Assembly: GCA_004802705.1 (NCBI GenBank)
Contig: SGPL01000353.1
Location: 1 to 35,643 of the forward strand
DNA: 35,643 nt
Direction of reading: 5' to 3'
From: Bondarzewia mesenterica
Lineage: Eukaryota > Basidiomycota > Agaricomycetes > Russulales > Bondarzewiaceae
Shown here: one piece after another, positions 32,240-35,643 of the stretch
Numbering within the stretch: position 1 is the first letter of the stretch
Layout of the letters: every line of letters begins with the position of its first letter
Notes under the pieces: generated by a model
Database searches by the model: none
Told to the model about the DNA's origin: nothing
The model's input: only the letters and a program-made list of their open reading frames with translations
Translations under genes and position numbers: made by a program

Positions 32240-35160
32240 ATGTCCGATGCTAGGAACCAACAACACCTTCGCCTTGTCGAAGCTTTTGCCTCTTTCCACC
32301 CTTCGAAGTCCGCATCCTACACGTCCCTGTCTACCATCCTCGATAATGTCTCCGGCGTCCTCGCCTCCGATAGGAACCTGCGGTAAGTTGACGTCAACCC
32401 TGCGATTATGCGTGTCCTTCGTGCGAGAAGTAAAGCTGGGGATCGCAGGGTCCACTTGGGTATCAAGGAACCCCCCATCTGGCCACCGCTCATACAGGCG
32501 TGGAGCGACGTCGTGCACGCACAATCGTTCGCTGAAACCGAAGACCCGCAATCCGACGGCGCCGGCCTCCGCGCCCTGATTCTTAGCCTTGGGAGGCTCA
32601 CGCGCAACGTCGCCGCGGGCGTGCCGCATAACCAAAGAAACGCATTGTAGGTGGAGAACAATTTCGCGCTCCATAGAAAGGAAAACAGACGGCGAACACG
32701 TTTTTTTATGCTTTGTCCAGCCCGGCGGAACCACATATTCGTCAGCTCATTCGACATTATACGTCTTGGACCCTCGAACGAGAGGAGACGTGTAAGTGCG
32801 CGTTCAGTATGGAAGCATCAAATTTACATAACTGGGACCTTTTTTCTTTTCCTTTTTTCCTTGCTTTTTATAGCCTTCCCAATAAACAGAATACTCATCC
32901 AGGCGATCTCTAACATCGTCACATCCAATGACGACTTGCAAAGCCAATTGTGGCAGGCCTACATGGCACTTCCTGAGGAACGATCAATCCTGATGTATGT
33001 CTGAACGAGCTTCTTGCCGTCTGAACAAGGTTTGCTTTGTTCTAACTCTGCGGGCTGCTAGGGTAGTCGTCTCCTAGCCTCCCCGGATACGCGCACCGTC
33101 GCGTCCGTTTTGGTCCTGATACTGAATTGCACTCATGACAGCGCTGAGCGAGCGTGAGTAGCCTGCCTTTTTCGCTTATCTCGACGCATCGCGGCGATGT
33201 TTCTCCCACTGCGTCCCTGTGCTCAGCATGTCCTTGGTTAACTGATCGGCTGGCACCTGCAGGGGTGCGTTTGGGACGACTACCGCAGGTGCTCGGTTGT
33301 GTATTCCCCTGTTGGACCATCTAGAAATTTTTCTTGACTCCCCAGAGGCCACAGAAGAGGCCAAGGTGTTTGAGGTTGGGTGCGTCACATTATTGAGATT
33401 GCTTCCTGATTCGGACAAATTGATCGTTCTCCCCTTTGCACGGCCCCACCCTCTTCATCGCGTCACGCAGTTATGCGCTCTTCGCTAACCTGTTTGAGCA
33501 GGGTTTGGCACACCAACTATACCGAAACATAGCAATGTCCGTGTGCAATTTGCCCTCGCTTGAATGATGGCTGACCTAAAACCGTTTTCACTTTACCCCA
33601 TTCAGGCAGGACGAGCTCATCTCTCCCCCTCAAACCACGCTCCTCAAGCTCCTCGACGCTTACCTCCTTTCGCATCGGGAAGCGGACAAAGACACGTGCC
33701 GCAGCGAGGTCAGCGCGCAGCACGCCGAGTTGACCGCGATGCTCGCCTCCCTCTTCTTCTCGCTCTCGGCGTACGCCCAGAACGCCATCTGTCAGGCCCT
33801 CGGCGGAGACCAGTGGCGGCCACACGAAAAGCACGCGGACGCGCCACCACCATCACCACCAGCACCATCGTCATCATCACTACCACCTGGGGGAACTCTT
33901 GATTTACAACTCCCGGGCGTGTGTGCGGCCCTGGTGCTCGTCGCACAGTGTCTCATGACCATCCTTCTGTACGCCGAGGATGACGCACAGCGGCTCGGGG
34001 GCGCCCGCGGATAGGATCGGGTCAAAACATCCTCTAGCACCGTCTACGCCGTCACCGAAAGAGTACTTGGCCGGATGCCGTGGGAGCGATGATGGTGGGG
34101 GGATCATCGAACATCTGATAGGTGAGAAATCATCTGGTCCGTTTTGCGCCTCCCCGCGTCGCCCGAGATGTGCCGGACTGGCAAACGCTGGTCAGCGCAT
34201 CACCGTCTTGATTGATGACTTATGTTGCGTGCCGGCAATGCGATTCGATATACGATATGCTTTGATGCATCTTTTTCATTTCTCGGCTGCTCTCTTCATG
34301 CTTTTTTGGAAGGTCAACTCGCTGATCTATTGAATTGTGTCACCACTCGTGCACTGATGTCCGCCTATCACCCATTCTCGTTGACGCTCGGCGGGTAAAC
34401 AAGAGGATTTACGGCTCCTCGATGCGTTTCTGCCTCGGATCGCGTTCGGAAAAGTTGCCGGCGCTCCTTCTCCTTTCCCCTCTCCCTCCCCCTCTTCACC
34501 TCCCCCCACCACCTTGGGTGCGACGGCGCATGCGAAGGGATTCGCGTACCTTAAGCGCGACCTCGTGCGCTTGCTCGGTATTCTCTGCCACGACGATCGC
34601 GCGGCGCAGGACCGCGTACGGCTGTGCGAGGGAATCACCGTGGTCATGAACCTGTGCGTCATCGACGAGCGCAATCCCTGTACGTCTTTTTTTTCCCTTC
34701 ATCATCTCTTTCATTTTCTCCGACTCTGTTTTTTTTTTGTGTCTCCCTTTACCCCCCCTTTCTTCCCGTGCCATCTTTTCCCCTCCTCTTGTATTTTCCC
34801 ATTCTTGCGTTTCCCTTTTTGCCGTTCAAGCTTTCCATCTCCCGATCGTGTCTGTTTTCACCGTCCCAACACGGGTGCTTATCACCCAATCTGTCATACG
34901 GTCACTGCGTCTTGATTGTTGATCGCACACTTGATCGGGGGGGGATTGCTTCCTCTTTGCGCCGTCTGCTGTAGGCGCGCGCGTTGTTCCCATCACTGAC
35001 ACACTGACGCCTGACTCATTGACTAGATCTCAGGGAGCACGCGATATTCACGCTGCGCAATTTGTTGCACAACAATCCTGAAAACCAGGCCGTCGTCGAT
35101 GCGATCCAGCAGGTGGACGCGACCGGGAACGTGGACGCCACTGGGTCCGTGCGGGGGTAG
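32240..35160 (+). CDS. Ataxin-10 family protein (yeast CTR86-like)
   Basis: Armadillo-like helical protein; the human member is tied to neuronal survival and cytokinesis, the fungal role is unclear. Exons read: 32240-32382 (MSDARNQQHLRLVEAF), then VHLGIKEPPIWPPLIQAWSD to ALILSLGRLTRNVAAGVPHN, a hallmark. Next come AEPHIRQLIRHYTSWTLERE, ILIQAISNIVTSNDDLQSQL, LLASPDTRTVASVLVLILNC, ARLCIPLLDHLEIFLDSPEA and DELISPPQTTLLKLLDAYLL. The C-terminal part gives DLRLLDAFLPRIAFGKV, GFAYLKRDLVRLLGILCHDD, and in the last exon YLREHAIFTLRNLLHNNPEN, the core of the ataxin-10 domain, ending at 35160. The frame breaks at a G5 run (33997-34001): the frame before it stops at 34014, while the frame after it continues as GAPADRIGSKHPLAPST. 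Two introns (34122-34403 and 34680-35026) are unusually long for this window. Confidence 0.88.
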
Positions 35161-35524
35161 GGCGAGGGCGAGGTTTCAGTTCAGTTTGCGGTACACACGT
35201 TGTTTGCTACATGCATGCTTACAGGTCTTGTGGGGGGTTTTCCGTTGAAATTTTGAGTTCTGGGGTGCTCGCTCGTTTGTTTGAAGGGGGTGGAACACCT
35301 GTACGACAGAACATGCACCATCTAAAAAAAGGCACCGTTGTATGGGTGATGACAGAGTGCATGTAAATTATGGATGGCAGTGTTGATACAGCAATTGAGT
35401 GAAAGCGTCAAATGGCTCGGGCGATCTAGTGTATAATGTACAGGCGCTCGCGGTGAATTCGACGCGGTGCAGTACGTATACTAACTGCTGAGCAGACACC
35501 AGTGAGAGATCCTCTGGCACAGGA
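35161..35524. other. Intergenic, convergent 3' flanks
   Basis: It lies between the ataxin-10 stop and the stop of the partial gene at the right edge. No RNA gene, repeat or further coding exon recognised. Confidence 0.5.
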
Positions 35525-35643
35525 TCACTCGTCCTCTTCTTCAAAGTCGATCCTCCGCTTCCGCCCGCCCGTGCGCCGCACCTTGAACTCCTCCTCGTCC
35601 TCGCTCTCAATGTCCATTTCGACCTCCTCGTCCCCGTCCCCGC
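35525..35643 (-). CDS. Partial gene: acidic C-terminus of an unidentified, probably nuclear protein
   Basis: Runs off the right edge. The frame is open from 35641 to a stop at 35525-35527 and reads as alternating acidic and basic patches: DEEVEMDIESEDEEEFKVRR, then TGGRKRRIDFEEEDE at the end. GGRKRR could be a nuclear localisation signal. Acid-rich ends like this are common in nucleolar and chromatin proteins, so I give no family. The overlapping frame at 35368-35610 has a less natural composition and is probably a shadow. Confidence 0.55.
   Translation of the reverse strand, partial: GDGDEEVEMDIESEDEEEFKVRRTGGRKRRIDFEEEDE

Noticed and set aside
1..35643. CRISPR arrays, insertion sequences, LTR elements, rRNA or tRNA genes
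   Set aside because: I looked for spaced direct repeats, terminal repeats, transposase or reverse-transcriptase motifs and tRNA B-boxes by eye and found none convincing. A computed repeat and tRNA scan could still find diverged ones.

Overview
The window is nuclear DNA of a filamentous basidiomycete, most likely an Agaricomycete (mushroom-forming fungus). Genes are densely packed on both strands and are interrupted by many short introns, mostly about 50-75 nt. The adaptor at 21137-23752 has the SAM/RA/double-SH3 layout typical of basidiomycete Ubc2. There is an F-box gene and a gene of an orphan family that I associate with mushroom genomes. I see no bacterial operons, CRISPR arrays, transposons, rRNA or tRNA genes. 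Two single 'n' bases (27925 and 31744) show that this is draft assembly. All gene calls come from reading splice signals and protein motifs by eye. Gene boundaries are firmer than individual splice sites.

Layout, left to right. 40-4136: mitoferrin-type mitochondrial carrier (+), then the WD40 ribosome-assembly protein IPI3 (-). 4137-7757: a Zn2Cys6 transcription factor with about 14 introns (-). 8431-10204: an F-box protein (-). 10205-11286: no confident gene, but a promoter-like and possibly spliced signal on the minus strand. 11287-15704: TAF10 (+), a Gfo/Idh/MocA dihydrodiol-dehydrogenase-like oxidoreductase (-) and HFI1/ADA1 (-). 15831-17977: a makorin-like CCCH/RING E3 ligase (+), divergent from HFI1 across 126 bp. 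18660-19554: a conserved hypothetical protein (-), with an unresolved stretch up to 21136. 21137-23752: STE50/UBC2 MAPK adaptor (-). 23939-27163: an aftiphilin/Laa2-like trafficking protein (+) with several apparent frame breaks. 27469-29505: ETP1/BRAP2 RING ligase (-), divergent from a CoA-type Nudix hydrolase (29552-30622, +) with only 46 bp between start codons. 31017-31948: V-ATPase assembly factor VMA12 (-). 32240-35160: ataxin-10 family protein (+). 35525-35643: the C-terminus of an acidic protein running off the right edge (-).

How the genes relate. Most are housekeeping genes of unrelated pathways: iron import to mitochondria, ribosome biogenesis, RNA polymerase II coactivators, ubiquitin ligation, vesicle traffic, CoA turnover and V-ATPase assembly. 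Two associations stand out. TAF10 (shared by TFIID and SAGA) lies about 2.5 kb from HFI1/ADA1 (the SAGA subunit that organises TAF modules). Three start-codon pairs face each other over very short shared promoters. I did not find a convincing undescribed system. The most useful leads are the orphan family at 18660-19554, the promoter-like signal near 11100-11215, the two GC-AG introns, and a run of homopolymer-linked frame breaks, three of which interrupt the 23939-27163 gene.
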